DNA of 56,294 nucleotides from contig URMF01000019.1 in the NCBI GenBank assembly GCA_900548855.1, positions 1 to 56,294 on the forward strand. Reading direction: 5' to 3'. Position 1 is the first letter of the stretch. The number at the start of each line of letters is the position of its first letter. Positions 41,938 through 50,558 of this stretch are shown here, in pieces. Origin of the DNA: an uncultured Eubacteriales bacterium. GTDB taxonomy: Bacteria; Bacillota; Clostridia; Lachnospirales; Lachnospiraceae. Under the pieces are notes generated by a model. The model did no database searches. It was not told the DNA's origin and saw only the letters and a program-made list of their open reading frames with translations. The translations under genes and the position numbers were made by a program.

Positions 41938-44526
41938 TTACTCAACAGACACAACTGTATAATCCTTGTCCTCCACCACTTTCTTTAATACAGCATCGGA
42001 AACATCACCGGAAAGCTTCACTACAGCCGTCCCATTCTCATGGCTCACTGCTGCCTCTGCCACACCGTCCAGGCTTTCCAATGCTTTCTTCACCGTTGCC
42101 TCACAGTGACCGCACATCATACCCTCGATTTTCATTGTTTTTTCCATTGTCTTGTCCTCCATTTTCATATTATTTTCATCTGTGACAGAAGCTGCCACAG
42201 CTTTACTGCCTTCCGTATTTTCCACATCACGGATGGAATGCTTTACCATTTTATCCCTGCCTGCATCATACAGCCTGCACCAGTTAAGCCTTAGCGCATT
42301 GGTCACCACACAGAAGCTGGACAGACTCATCGCTGCCGCTCCAAACATTGGATTTAACTGCCAGCCAAAAATCGGAATCCACAATCCCGCTGCCAGCGGG
42401 ATTCCAATAATGTTATAAATAAATGCCCAGAACAGATTTTCATGGATATTCCTAAGTGTAGCACGGCTTAAACGGATTGCTGCCGGCACATCACTTAACC
42501 TGCTCTTCATTAATACCACATCTGCCGCATCAATGGCAATATCCGTTCCTGCACCAATGGCAATCCCGATATCCGCGCTGGTAAGAGCCGGGGCATCATT
42601 GATTCCGTCGCCCACCATGGCAACCCTGCCCTTCTCCTTCAGCTTGCGGATTACATTTTCTTTTCCCTCCGGCAATACCCCGGCAATCACTTCATCCACG
42701 CCAGCCTGCCTACCAATCGCCCTGGCAGTCCGCTCATTATCCCCAGTAAGCATGACCACATGGATTCCCATATTCTTAAGCTCTGCCACCGCCTGCGGAC
42801 TTTCCTCTTTTATGACATCAGCAACGGCAATGATACCAATAAATCTGCCATCCATTGCAAAAAACAACGGTGTCTTGCCCTCCTCTGCCAATTTTTCCGA
42901 CTGTTCCCTTACAACATCGGTAATCTCAGCCTTTGTACTGATAAATTTGAAATTGCCCCCCAGCAGCTGGTTTCCATTCCATACCGCAGAAAGTCCATTG
43001 CCCGGCAAAGCAGTAAATTCAGAAACCTCCTCTGTCTCCTGCATTTCAAATTTCTCCTCTACATAACCGATAACCGCCTTCGCTAAAGGATGTTCACTCT
43101 TTCTCTCCAACAAATACGCAATGGTGAGCAGTTCTTCTTCTGTCACGCCATTTGGAAGGATATCCGTTACTTTGGGCTCTCCATTGGTAATCGTTCCTGT
43201 CTTGTCCAATGCCACAACCTGCATTTTGCCTGCTTCCTCAAGGGAAACTGCGGTCTTAAACATAATTCCGTTTTTGGCGCCCATTCCATTTCCCACCATA
43301 ATTGCCACCGGAGTTGCCAGTCCCAGTGCACACGGGCAGCTGATTACCAGTACCGAAATTCCCCTTGCCAATGCAAAGCCTATACCTTCTCCTGCCAGCA
43401 GCCATACTACTATGGTAATAACTGCAATCAGTATAACCGCAGGAACAAATACCCCGGATACCTTATCTGCCACCTTTGCAATAGGCGCCTTGGTAGCTGC
43501 TGCATCGCTGACCATCTGGATAATCTGGGACAGGGTCGTATCCTCCCCCACTCTTGTCGCCTCACATTTTAAAAATCCGGACTGGTTTACCGTGGCGGCA
43601 GACACCATATCTCCCTCCACCTTATCCACCGGGATACTTTCTCCAGTCAGCGCAGCTTCATTTACTGCACTGTTTCCTTCCAATATCACACCGTCCACCG
43701 GAATACTCTCTCCCGGACGGACGACAAAGATATCCCCCTTATTCACCTGGTCTATGGAAACCTCCACTTCCTCGCCATTCTGTATGATAACGGCGGTTTT
43801 GGGAGCTAATTTCATCAGACTTTTTAGTGCATCAGTCGTCTTTCCCTTGGAGCGCGCCTCTAACATTTTGCCTACCGTAATCAATGTTAAAATCATTGCA
43901 GCCGACTCAAAATAGAACTCGTGCATATATGCCATTACACCGTCCATATCCCCTTTCACCTGGGCATCCGCCATGGCAAACAGCGCATAAGTACTGTATA
44001 CAAATGCCGCCCCTGCGCCCAATGCCACCAAGGCATCCATATTGGGTGCACGGTGCCAGAGACTCTTAAAACCATTGATAAAAAACTTCTGGTTAATGAC
44101 CATAATGACTATGGTAAGAAGCAGCTGTGTCAGCCCAATGGCAACCGGATTGTTATCATAAAAGTCTGGCAGAGGCCAGTCCCACATCATATGTCCCATG
44201 GAAAAATACATCAATACAATCAGAAATCCCGCCGAGCTCCAAAGCCGTTTTTTTAACACCGGAGTGTCCCTGTCCTTTAATGCCTCTTCATAATCATTTT
44301 CGCCCGATGCTGCTCTGCCGCCACGGTTTCCCTTCAGGGATGCCCCATATCCCGCATCCTCTACCGCCTTTATAATCTCTAACGCTCCGGCAGTTCCCTC
44401 CACACCCATGGAGTTGGTCAGAAGACTTACCGAACAGGAAGTTACCCCCTCCACATTCGACACTGCCTTTTCCACTCTGGCACTGCAGGCAGCACAGCTC
44501 ATACCTGTTACGTTATATTGTTCCAT
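41938..44526 (-). CDS. copA: Copper-translocating P1B-type ATPase with heavy-metal domains at both ends
   Basis: The 862-residue pump exports Cu(I). It has an N-terminal heavy-metal domain (Cys11 and Cys14 in GMSCAACSARV), eight membrane helices, CPC in VISCPCALGLATP, the phosphorylation site ALDKTGTITNG, SEHPLAKAV, MLTGDNERTAR and GDGINDAP. Unusually it carries a second heavy-metal domain at the C terminus (MMCGHCEATVKKAL), after a Lys/Met/Glu linker; this reads like a CopZ chaperone fused to the pump, and an internal ribosome binding site precedes it. AGGAGG precedes the ATG at 44526. It is downstream of csoR and probably derepressed by copper. Confidence 0.95.
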   Translation of the reverse strand: MEQYNVTGMSCAACSARVEKAVSNVEGVTSCSVSLLTNSMGVEGTAGALEIIKAVEDAGYGASLKGNRGGRAASGENDYEEALKDRDTPVLKKRLWSSAGFLIVLMYFSMGHMMWDWPLPDFYDNNPVAIGLTQLLLTIVIMVINQKFFINGFKSLWHRAPNMDALVALGAGAAFVYSTYALFAMADAQVKGDMDGVMAYMHEFYFESAAMILTLITVGKMLEARSKGKTTDALKSLMKLAPKTAVIIQNGEEVEVSIDQVNKGDIFVVRPGESIPVDGVILEGNSAVNEAALTGESIPVDKVEGDMVSAATVNQSGFLKCEATRVGEDTTLSQIIQMVSDAAATKAPIAKVADKVSGVFVPAVILIAVITIVVWLLAGEGIGFALARGISVLVISCPCALGLATPVAIMVGNGMGAKNGIMFKTAVSLEEAGKMQVVALDKTGTITNGEPKVTDILPNGVTEEELLTIAYLLERKSEHPLAKAVIGYVEEKFEMQETEEVSEFTALPGNGLSAVWNGNQLLGGNFKFISTKAEITDVVREQSEKLAEEGKTPLFFAMDGRFIGIIAVADVIKEESPQAVAELKNMGIHVVMLTGDNERTARAIGRQAGVDEVIAGVLPEGKENVIRKLKEKGRVAMVGDGINDAPALTSADIGIAIGAGTDIAIDAADVVLMKSRLSDVPAAIRLSRATLRNIHENLFWAFIYNIIGIPLAAGLWIPIFGWQLNPMFGAAAMSLSSFCVVTNALRLNWCRLYDAGRDKMVKHSIRDVENTEGSKAVAASVTDENNMKMEDKTMEKTMKIEGMMCGHCEATVKKALESLDGVAEAAVSHENGTAVVKLSGDVSDAVLKKVVEDKDYTVVSVE
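42145..42160 (-). promoter_or_regulatory. Internal ribosome binding site and start codon for a free CopZ-like domain within copA
   Basis: On the minus strand GGAGG (42156-42160) is followed after 8 bases by ATG (42145-42147), in the copA frame. Translation from here to 41938 would give a 69-residue protein MEKTMKIEGMMCGHCEATVK and onward, the size and fold of a CopZ copper chaperone. The spacing equals that of good gene starts in this window. Confidence 0.5.
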
Positions 44527-44590
44527 TTCTGCCTCCTGTCTGTTTATATTATATTTACAGATTTGTTACTCTTCTTACATCAGCTAACAG

Positions 44591-44735
44591 CTTCTGGCTA
44601 GGGCAACTGATTTTCCAAAAAGGGACATTTGCAACCGTTGGTACTAGACTGCGTTTTTTGCAGTCTTAGTACCGCTACGCTTGCAACTAAGCGAAAGCGG
44701 TCCCGGCTTGGAAAATAGGTTACTCTAACCAGAAG
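44591..44735. repeat. Structured repeat, copy A (nested hairpins)
   Basis: Outer arms CTTCTGG / CCAGAAG (44591-44597, 44729-44735), then TTTTCCAA / TTGGAAAA (44611-44618, 44708-44715), GGGAC / GTCCC (44622-44626, 44700-44704), enclosing two hairpins: GGTACTA...TAGTACC (44640-44673) and CGCTT...AAGCG (44678-44693). A second copy is at 48147-48300 in the same orientation. It lies between csoR and copA. Confidence 0.75.
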
Positions 44736-44770
44736 TATCCCGTTATAAAAAACGAAACTGTAATAATGAT

Positions 44771-45076
44771 TTATTTCATCAGCTTCTGCAGAGTAGCCAA
44801 CAACTCATCTATCGTCTCGTCCTTCCCTTCTCTGATATCCTGTGCCACACAGGTTTTGATATGATTGGCAAGCAGTTCCTTATTAAATGCATTCATCGCT
44901 GCACTTACTGCGGAAGACTGAATCAGTATATCATTACAATAAGCACTCTCTTCCACCATACGGCGGATTCCCCGAATCTGCCCTTCAATCCTGTTCAAAC
45001 GGTGAATCAGGCTCTTATATTCCTCTGGAGAACGTTCCTTTTTCCTGTCGCACCGGCATTCTTTTTCCTCACTCAT
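44771..45076 (-). CDS. csoR: Copper-sensing repressor, CsoR/DUF156 family
   Basis: The 101-residue all-alpha protein has the CsoR copper site: Cys in SAYCNDIL and the H-x3-C pair in NHIKTCV. The core LIHRLNRIEGQIRGIRRMVEE is typical. Apo-CsoR represses copper efflux genes and releases DNA on binding Cu(I). Its own promoter contains a 23-bp palindrome (45186-45208), and copA follows by about 240 bases, interrupted by structured repeat A. GGAGG precedes the ATG. The Cys-rich N terminus (KECRCDRKK) is an extra not required by the family. Confidence 0.92.
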   Translation of the reverse strand: MSEEKECRCDRKKERSPEEYKSLIHRLNRIEGQIRGIRRMVEESAYCNDILIQSSAVSAAMNAFNKELLANHIKTCVAQDIREGKDETIDELLATLQKLMK

Positions 45077-45183
45077 AGCATCGCCTCCTTCTTGCCTGGT
45101 TATTCGTCATTTATACAGAAAACATATATTATACCTTTAAAATACCCTATATTCTTCTCTGTCCATCTCCTGTTACAGCCTTT

Positions 45184-45212
45184 ATTATATACCCCCATAG
45201 GGTATATAGCAA
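45184..45212 (-). promoter_or_regulatory. csoR promoter with CsoR-type operator
   Basis: On the minus strand TTGCTA (45207-45212) and TATAAT (45184-45189) are 17 bp apart. The spacer is occupied by the perfect palindrome TATATACCC-N5-GGGTATATA (45186-45208), matching the GC-centred TACCC/GGGTA operators of CsoR proteins. Binding would block RNA polymerase directly. Confidence 0.8.
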
Positions 45213-45219
45213 GCCTTTT

Positions 45220-45270
45220 TAAGGGGCTGCCGCTTTAACGAATAAAAATTCGTGAAGTGGCAGCCCCTTA
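45220..45270. repeat. Large palindrome between csoR and the LUD gene
   Basis: TAAGGGGCTGCC (45220-45231) and GGCAGCCCCTTA (45259-45270) form a perfect 12-bp outer stem, with further pairing toward a short A-rich loop. It could end the LUD-gene transcript, but neither strand shows a T-run after the stem, so a dispersed palindromic repeat is equally possible. Confidence 0.6.
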
Positions 45271-45276
45271 ATACTC

Positions 45277-45909
45277 TTAATATCCCAGTTCTTCACCAAC
45301 CAAAACAACCTTGATTCTACCCGGTATTCTTGATGACCTGGTAATAACGGTCTGACAACAGATTGTATCCGTCAGGCAATTACCACACTGCCCTGTCTTT
45401 GCACAAGGCGTATTACAGCCTAAGCGCACTGTATTGGGCGGAGATGCAAAATTGCGGACCCGGTTAATTCCCTCCTCCACATTTGTGACCACCTTGTTCA
45501 TGCCAGCCAGAATAATCACTTCTTTTGGTCCGAAAATCAAACATGCCACACGGTTTCCGGCACCGTCAATATTAACCAGTTCTCCATCCAGAGTAATCGC
45601 ATTGGTGCTCATTAAAAACACATCCGCTGTCACCTGTTTCGCATAACAGGCTGCCTTTTCCTCCGGCGTCACATACTCTTCCCTTCTCAATAAATCATGT
45701 CCGGCAGCCTCAACTGCTTCGTATATCCCCGCTTCCCCTAACGACATGGAACCACCATAAGTCACCAGCTTTTTCTCACTGCCAATCAGTTCCAATACCT
45801 TCGCTCTTGCCGACTCCTTATCCGGACAGTAATATCCTTCCATTTTCCGTGCCTTTAACTTTGCAATAATAGAATTTGCCTGATTCTCATAAAATGTTTT
45901 CTTTGGCAT
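45277..45909 (-). CDS. LUD domain (LutC-like, DUF162) protein
   Basis: The 210-residue protein has a LUD domain (VTYGGSMSLGEAGI, STNAITLDGELVNIDGAGNR, IFGPKEVIILAGMNKVV) as in LutC/LutB and YkgG proteins of lactate oxidation, and a cysteine-rich tail (CNTPCAKTGQCGNCLTDTICC) that may hold a metal or iron-sulfur cluster. Stand-alone LUD proteins of this kind occur in Clostridia without a known role. The start at 45909 (MPKKTFYENQ) follows GGAGG. It is the last gene of a loosely spaced run from the tRNA dehydratase gene. Confidence 0.88.
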   Translation of the reverse strand: MPKKTFYENQANSIIAKLKARKMEGYYCPDKESARAKVLELIGSEKKLVTYGGSMSLGEAGIYEAVEAAGHDLLRREEYVTPEEKAACYAKQVTADVFLMSTNAITLDGELVNIDGAGNRVACLIFGPKEVIILAGMNKVVTNVEEGINRVRNFASPPNTVRLGCNTPCAKTGQCGNCLTDTICCQTVITRSSRIPGRIKVVLVGEELGY

Positions 45910-46004
45910 ATACCTTTCCTCCATTTCCTATAATATACCCTATTATACGCTTACCGTTTTCTGGTATGCAAATCTTATCCGGATTGTTTTCCCAAAATAA
46001 CCCA

Positions 46005-46904
46005 TCACGATAACTTAATATACTGTTCCGCCAAGGTTGCCGCATTGGCTCCATCCGAAACCGCAGTCACCACCTGTCTGAGTACCTTGGCACGGACATC
46101 TCCCGCCGCAAAAAATCCGTCTGCAGAAGTCTTTCCTGTCTCGTCTGCCACAATATAACCGTTGCCGTCAAGCTCCACTACATCCTTTACCACATCCGTC
46201 ACCGGAATCATACCCGCTGCAACAAATACTCCGTCCACTGCCAGACTTCTGCCATCCTCTAACTGCAGCTCCTGCACTCTGTCGGTTCCCTTAATCTGAG
46301 CCGGTTTTGCCTCTAACACAAATTCCACATTATTCTTTTGCTTCAGTATCTCCACAGTTTTAGCCGAGCCCCGGAATTCGTTCCTTCTGTGTACCAGATA
46401 AACCTTACTGCTGCTGTCAGACAAATAAACTGCATCGTCCAGTGCCGTATCTCCGCCGCCGATTACAGCAGTTACCTTATCCCTGAAAAATGCTCCGTCA
46501 CAGGTGGCACAATAGGACACACCCTTTCCTGAAAATTCATTCTCTCCCGGCACTCCCAAATGACGGTGTATTGCCCCGGCAGCATAAATAACTGTCTTAG
46601 TTTCCAAGGTTTCTCCACCCTTAAACCGTACCCTCCAGATACCATCCAAAGCCTCAAACCGTTCAACCTCTCCGTTTTTAAACTCCACACCAAGCTTTAC
46701 TGCATGGTCCCTGAATTTCTGACCTAATTCATATCCATTTATTCCTGCAAACCCAAGATAATTATCCACTAGATTGCTCTCTGCAATCTGACCGGTTCCA
46801 TAATATACCTTCTCTGCCACCAGCACATTTAAGCTTGCCCTTTTTGCATATACCGCAGCAGACAGACCTGCTGGTCCACTGCCAACTATTAACACATCTA
46901 ACAT
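46005..46904 (-). CDS. Thioredoxin reductase-like NAD(P)/FAD-dependent oxidoreductase
   Basis: The 299-residue flavoprotein has the FAD loop GSGPAGLSAAVYAKRA, redox pair CATC in SYCATCDGAFF, NADPH loop IGGGDTALDDA and C-terminal FAD motif FFAAGDVRAK, the order typical of TrxB. It starts at 46904 after AGGAGAG. It lies 22 bases downstream of the rhodanese-TtcA fusion, which suggests cotranscription and a role in supplying reducing equivalents for sulfur transfer; it could also reduce a thioredoxin or peroxiredoxin encoded elsewhere. Confidence 0.92.
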   Translation of the reverse strand: MLDVLIVGSGPAGLSAAVYAKRASLNVLVAEKVYYGTGQIAESNLVDNYLGFAGINGYELGQKFRDHAVKLGVEFKNGEVERFEALDGIWRVRFKGGETLETKTVIYAAGAIHRHLGVPGENEFSGKGVSYCATCDGAFFRDKVTAVIGGGDTALDDAVYLSDSSSKVYLVHRRNEFRGSAKTVEILKQKNNVEFVLEAKPAQIKGTDRVQELQLEDGRSLAVDGVFVAAGMIPVTDVVKDVVELDGNGYIVADETGKTSADGFFAAGDVRAKVLRQVVTAVSDGANAATLAEQYIKLS

Positions 46905-46926
46905 ACACTCTCTCCTATTTAAATAT

Positions 46927-48072
46927 TTAATACTCGTCCAGAAAATGGTGCTTTACACCGCCCTGCTTATAGGCAATCACCGTATTCAGATTCACATTTT
47001 CTACACTCCGGAAAATATTTTTCTCAATCACATCACTCTTTTTGCTAAGCTCCTTAATCAGCTCTTTCACCTCCGCACGCTTAGAGCCCTTCTCCGTTCC
47101 TCCGCAGGAAGCGCAGCTCTCGGTAAACCGGCAGGCACACTGGATAAAATGAAGCTTATTATAATCCCGCCAATGCTTAATATCCTCCTCTCTTATCAAA
47201 TACATGGGACGAATCAGCTCCATTCCCTCAAAATTCGTGCTGTGGAGCTTCGGCATCATGGTCTGGATTTGTCCGCCATAAAGCATTCCCATCACTATGG
47301 TTTCAATTACATCATCAAAATGATGCCCCAGTGCTATCTTATTACAGCCCAATTCCCTTGCCCTACTGTACAGATGTCCTCTTCGCATTCTGGCACAGAG
47401 ATAGCATGGAGAACCGCCAATATCATCCTTTGCCACCGTATCAAATATTTCTGACTTAAAAACCGTTATGGGAACATTTAAGAGCTTTGCGTTATTCTGT
47501 ATCATCTGATAATTCAAATCATTATATCCTGGATTCATAACCAGATATACCACATCAAAATTCTTCTTTCCATGCCGTTCCAGCTCCTGAAACAGTTTTG
47601 CCATCAGCATGGAGTCCTTACCACCGGAAATGCAGACTGCAATCCTGTCTCCATCCTGAATCATCTCATATTCATTAATGCCTTTTACAAAGGGTCTCCA
47701 GATTTCCTTGCGGAAGCGCTTCACAATACTGCGTTCCACATCCTTACAGGTAATCTCTGCTTTCTCTTCCCCGCTCATCATTTTTTTCAATTTTAACCGC
47801 AAATAAGAATGGTAGCCGTTTTCAATGCTGTATATCTCATAGCCCTGTTCAGAGAAAGCCTCTGCAATTTCACCACTTGTCTGCCCGGTATAACACATCA
47901 GGTAAACAGGCTTATCCTTCGGTACCTCCTCCCGATGCTGTTCAAATTCCTCCCAGAAAATGTGAATGGCTCCCGGATAAGTTTCCTTTTCAAATTCCTC
48001 TCTACTCCGGATGTCTATGACCAGCTTATCTCTATTATCTTCTTCTAATTCTTCTATTGTTTTCTGAATCAT
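46927..48072 (-). CDS. Rhodanese-TtcA fusion, PP-loop tRNA thiolation-type enzyme
   Basis: The 381-residue protein fuses an N-terminal rhodanese domain (about 1-95; active-site Cys in YLMCYTGQTSGEI) to a TtcA/TilS-like PP-loop ATPase (about 130-381; AVCISGGKDSMLMAKL). The second part carries the CxxC of TtcA (SPCYLCARMRRG) and a distal cysteine group CACRF...CASCGG, suited to an iron-sulfur cluster. It probably takes persulfide sulfur through the rhodanese and transfers it to tRNA (2-thiocytidine) or a related substrate. The start at 48072 follows AAAGGAA. The thioredoxin-reductase-like gene follows closely. Confidence 0.87.
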   Translation of the reverse strand: MIQKTIEELEEDNRDKLVIDIRSREEFEKETYPGAIHIFWEEFEQHREEVPKDKPVYLMCYTGQTSGEIAEAFSEQGYEIYSIENGYHSYLRLKLKKMMSGEEKAEITCKDVERSIVKRFRKEIWRPFVKGINEYEMIQDGDRIAVCISGGKDSMLMAKLFQELERHGKKNFDVVYLVMNPGYNDLNYQMIQNNAKLLNVPITVFKSEIFDTVAKDDIGGSPCYLCARMRRGHLYSRARELGCNKIALGHHFDDVIETIVMGMLYGGQIQTMMPKLHSTNFEGMELIRPMYLIREEDIKHWRDYNKLHFIQCACRFTESCASCGGTEKGSKRAEVKELIKELSKKSDVIEKNIFRSVENVNLNTVIAYKQGGVKHHFLDEY

Positions 48073-48146
48073 TCCTATTCCTTTCACACAATTATCCGAC
48101 TGCCAACTGATAATTTTCCACTAACTAATATCCCCACCTTAAACCT

Positions 48147-48300
48147 GGACACGTCTGGTTGGGGTAATATATTTTCCAAAGAGGGACATTTGCAACCGCC
48201 AGTACTTAGCGAGGTTCTTTCGAGCTTAGTACTGTTGCGCTTGCAACTAAGCGCAAGCGGTCCCGGCTTGGAAAATATATTACCCAAATCTGAAGCGTCC
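48147..48300. repeat. Structured repeat, copy B (nested hairpins)
   Basis: GGAC / GTCC (48147-48150, 48297-48300), GGGTAATATATTTTCCA / TGGAAAATATATTACCC (48162-48178, 48269-48285), GGGAC / GTCCC, and two inner hairpins. It shares with copy A the blocks AGGGACATTTGCAACCG and CTTGCAACTAAGCG-AAGCGGTCCCGGCTTGG, while the stem-closing arms differ by compensating changes. It lies between the rhodanese-TtcA and tcdA genes. Confidence 0.75.
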
Positions 48301-48303
48301 AAC

Positions 48304-49059
48304 TCACAAATTCACCAAATCCTTTATCACTTCCGATGCAATAATCAAACCGACTACTGAAGGTACAAATGCAGTAGAACCCGGAACCGCTCTTCTCTCC
48401 GTACCTTTATGCTCCGCTCCCGGCGGACAGATACAGCTTATCCGGCAGTCGGCTTCCATATCCTCTTTTGGATGGATTGGGGGTTCTTTGGAGTAAACTA
48501 CTTTCAGCTTTTCCACTCCACGTTTCTTTAATTCTCTCCGCATGACCTTTGCAAGAGGACAGACGGAGGTTTCATAGATATCTGCTATCTCAAATTCTGC
48601 CGGATTTAACTTGTTACCGGCACCCATGCTGCTAATCATCGGCACACCCTTTTCCCGGGCTTCCATTACAAGCTGAAGCTTTGCAGTCACTGTATCCACT
48701 GCATCCACAACATAGTCATATTGTGCGAAATCAAATTCATCTTTATTCTCCGGCAGGTAAAAGCATTTGTGTACCTCCACCCTGCAGTCCGGATTGATTT
48801 CCAGAATCCGCTCCTTCATCACATCTACTTTATACCTGCCTACCGTCTTTCTGGTCGCTATAATCTGACGGTTCAGGTTCGTCAGACAAACCTTGTCATC
48901 ATCAATCAAATCAATGGCACCCACACCGCTTCGGACCAACGCCTCCACTGCATAACCGCCAACACCACCCACACCAAATACCGCTACTCTGGATTTCTCC
49001 AAACGTTCCATGGCTTCTTTTCCAAACAGTAACTCCGTTCTTGAAAATTGGTTTAACAT
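48304..49059 (-). CDS. tcdA: tRNA threonylcarbamoyladenosine dehydratase (ThiF/MoeB family)
   Basis: The 251-residue E1-like protein activates and cyclises t6A37 of tRNA to ct6A. The adenylate-binding block VAVFGVGGVGGYAVEALVRSG, LIDDDKVCLTNLNRQII and YVVDAVDTVTAKLQLV are clear, and CxxC-type cysteines are present (SCICPPG). This branch is called TcdA/CsdL/YgdL. AGGAG precedes the ATG. Structured repeat B separates it from the next gene. ThiF-type roles in cofactor synthesis are less likely because no ThiS/MoaD-like carrier is nearby. Confidence 0.9.
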   Translation of the reverse strand: MLNQFSRTELLFGKEAMERLEKSRVAVFGVGGVGGYAVEALVRSGVGAIDLIDDDKVCLTNLNRQIIATRKTVGRYKVDVMKERILEINPDCRVEVHKCFYLPENKDEFDFAQYDYVVDAVDTVTAKLQLVMEAREKGVPMISSMGAGNKLNPAEFEIADIYETSVCPLAKVMRRELKKRGVEKLKVVYSKEPPIHPKEDMEADCRISCICPPGAEHKGTERRAVPGSTAFVPSVVGLIIASEVIKDLVNL

Positions 49060-49163
49060 TTTATTACTCCTGGCATTTTCTATTGTTCGTATTTTCCAAA
49101 CACAATTATTTATAGTATACGGGATAAGCCTAGGAAAATCAACTGTACAAAAATTCCCTCTGA

Positions 49164-50471
49164 TTACTGTACCGCCTTAAATGCCTCATCCAAATCCTCT
49201 ATAATATCTGCAATATTCTCTATACCAATGGACAATCGGATAGTATTTTGCTTAATTCCCTGGTCAGCTAGTTCCTCTTCGTTTAACTGGGAATGGGTAG
49301 TGGATGCCGGGTGAATCACCAGTGACTTGACATCCGCTACATTTGCCAGTAATGAGAATAATTCCAGATTATCAATAAAGTCCTTTGCCTTCTGGTCATC
49401 CCCTTTAATTTCAAAGGTAAAGATGGAACCCCCGCCATTCGGGAAATATTTCTGATACAATTCCTTCTGTTCTGCATCCTCTGCCACTGACGGATGATGC
49501 ACTGCTTCAACCTGGGGATGATTCTTTAAATATTCCACTACCTTTAATGCATTTTCCACATGACGTTCTACACGAAGGGATAATGTCTCTAAGCCCTGCA
49601 GAAAGATAAATGCATGGAATGGTGACAACGTGGCACCGGTATCGCGGAGTAGGATTGCACGAATCTTTGTAACAAATGCAGCTGCGCCGACGGCCTTGGT
49701 AAAGCTGATACCGTGATAGCTTGGATTTGGCTCTGTAAGAGAAGGGAATTTACCGCTTGCCTCCCAGTCAAATTTACCACTGTCAATAATGACGCCGCCG
49801 ATTGTCGTTCCATGTCCACCAATAAATTTTGTCGCAGAATGCACCACAATATCCGCACCATATTCAATCGGACGAACTAAATAAGGGGTCGCAAAGGTAT
49901 TATCAATCACCAGCGGAATCTTATTTGCATGGGCAATACCTGCAATTTTCTCAATATTCACCACATCCGAATTTGGATTTCCTAACGTCTCAATAAATAC
50001 CGCTTTCGTGTTATCCTGGATGGCAGCCTCAATCTCTTCATAGTTAAACGGGTCCACAAAGGTTGTGGCAATGCCGTATTCCGGCAATGTATGCGCCAAC
50101 AGGTTATAGGTTCCGCCATAAATATTCTTTGCCGCTACAATATGCTCTCCCACATGTGCCAGATTCTGGAAGGTATAGGAAATAGCTGCCGCACCGGAGG
50201 CAACTGCCAGAGCAGCCACACCACCCTCTAACGCTGCAATTCTCTGTTCAAACACATCCTCTGTTGGATTTGTAAGCCTGCCATAAATGTTTCCCGCATC
50301 GCTAAGATTAAATCTCGCCGCTGCGTGTTCGCTATTGCGGAACACATAGGAGGAGGTCTGATAAATCGGAACTGCCCTTGCATCTGTAACCGGGTCCGGT
50401 TTTTCCTGCCCTACATGTAACTGTAATGTTTCAAATTTTAACTCTCTCTCTGCTCTTGTCTTCTTTGCCAT
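49164..50471 (-). CDS. metY: O-acetylhomoserine sulfhydrylase (homocysteine/cysteine synthase)
   Basis: The 435-residue PLP enzyme makes homocysteine from O-acetylhomoserine and sulfide. It has the Cys/Met metabolism signature with the PLP lysine in VVHSATKFIGGHGT, and GNIYGRLTNPTEDVFEQRIA and IETLGNPNSDVVNIEKI typical of MetY (about 430 residues, longer than MetB). The start at 50471 (MAKKTRAERELKF) follows AGAGGT. A promoter with a long palindromic operator lies upstream, suggesting repression by sulfur state. It is monocistronic. Confidence 0.95.
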   Translation of the reverse strand: MAKKTRAERELKFETLQLHVGQEKPDPVTDARAVPIYQTSSYVFRNSEHAAARFNLSDAGNIYGRLTNPTEDVFEQRIAALEGGVAALAVASGAAAISYTFQNLAHVGEHIVAAKNIYGGTYNLLAHTLPEYGIATTFVDPFNYEEIEAAIQDNTKAVFIETLGNPNSDVVNIEKIAGIAHANKIPLVIDNTFATPYLVRPIEYGADIVVHSATKFIGGHGTTIGGVIIDSGKFDWEASGKFPSLTEPNPSYHGISFTKAVGAAAFVTKIRAILLRDTGATLSPFHAFIFLQGLETLSLRVERHVENALKVVEYLKNHPQVEAVHHPSVAEDAEQKELYQKYFPNGGGSIFTFEIKGDDQKAKDFIDNLELFSLLANVADVKSLVIHPASTTHSQLNEEELADQGIKQNTIRLSIGIENIADIIEDLDEAFKAVQ

Positions 50472-50558
50472 AATTCTACCTCTTTCCACAGACTATCTCT
50501 GTTATTTGATTTTTTAATCATTATTGTTTTGCTTAATTCCTATCTGTTTACAAGGTAA

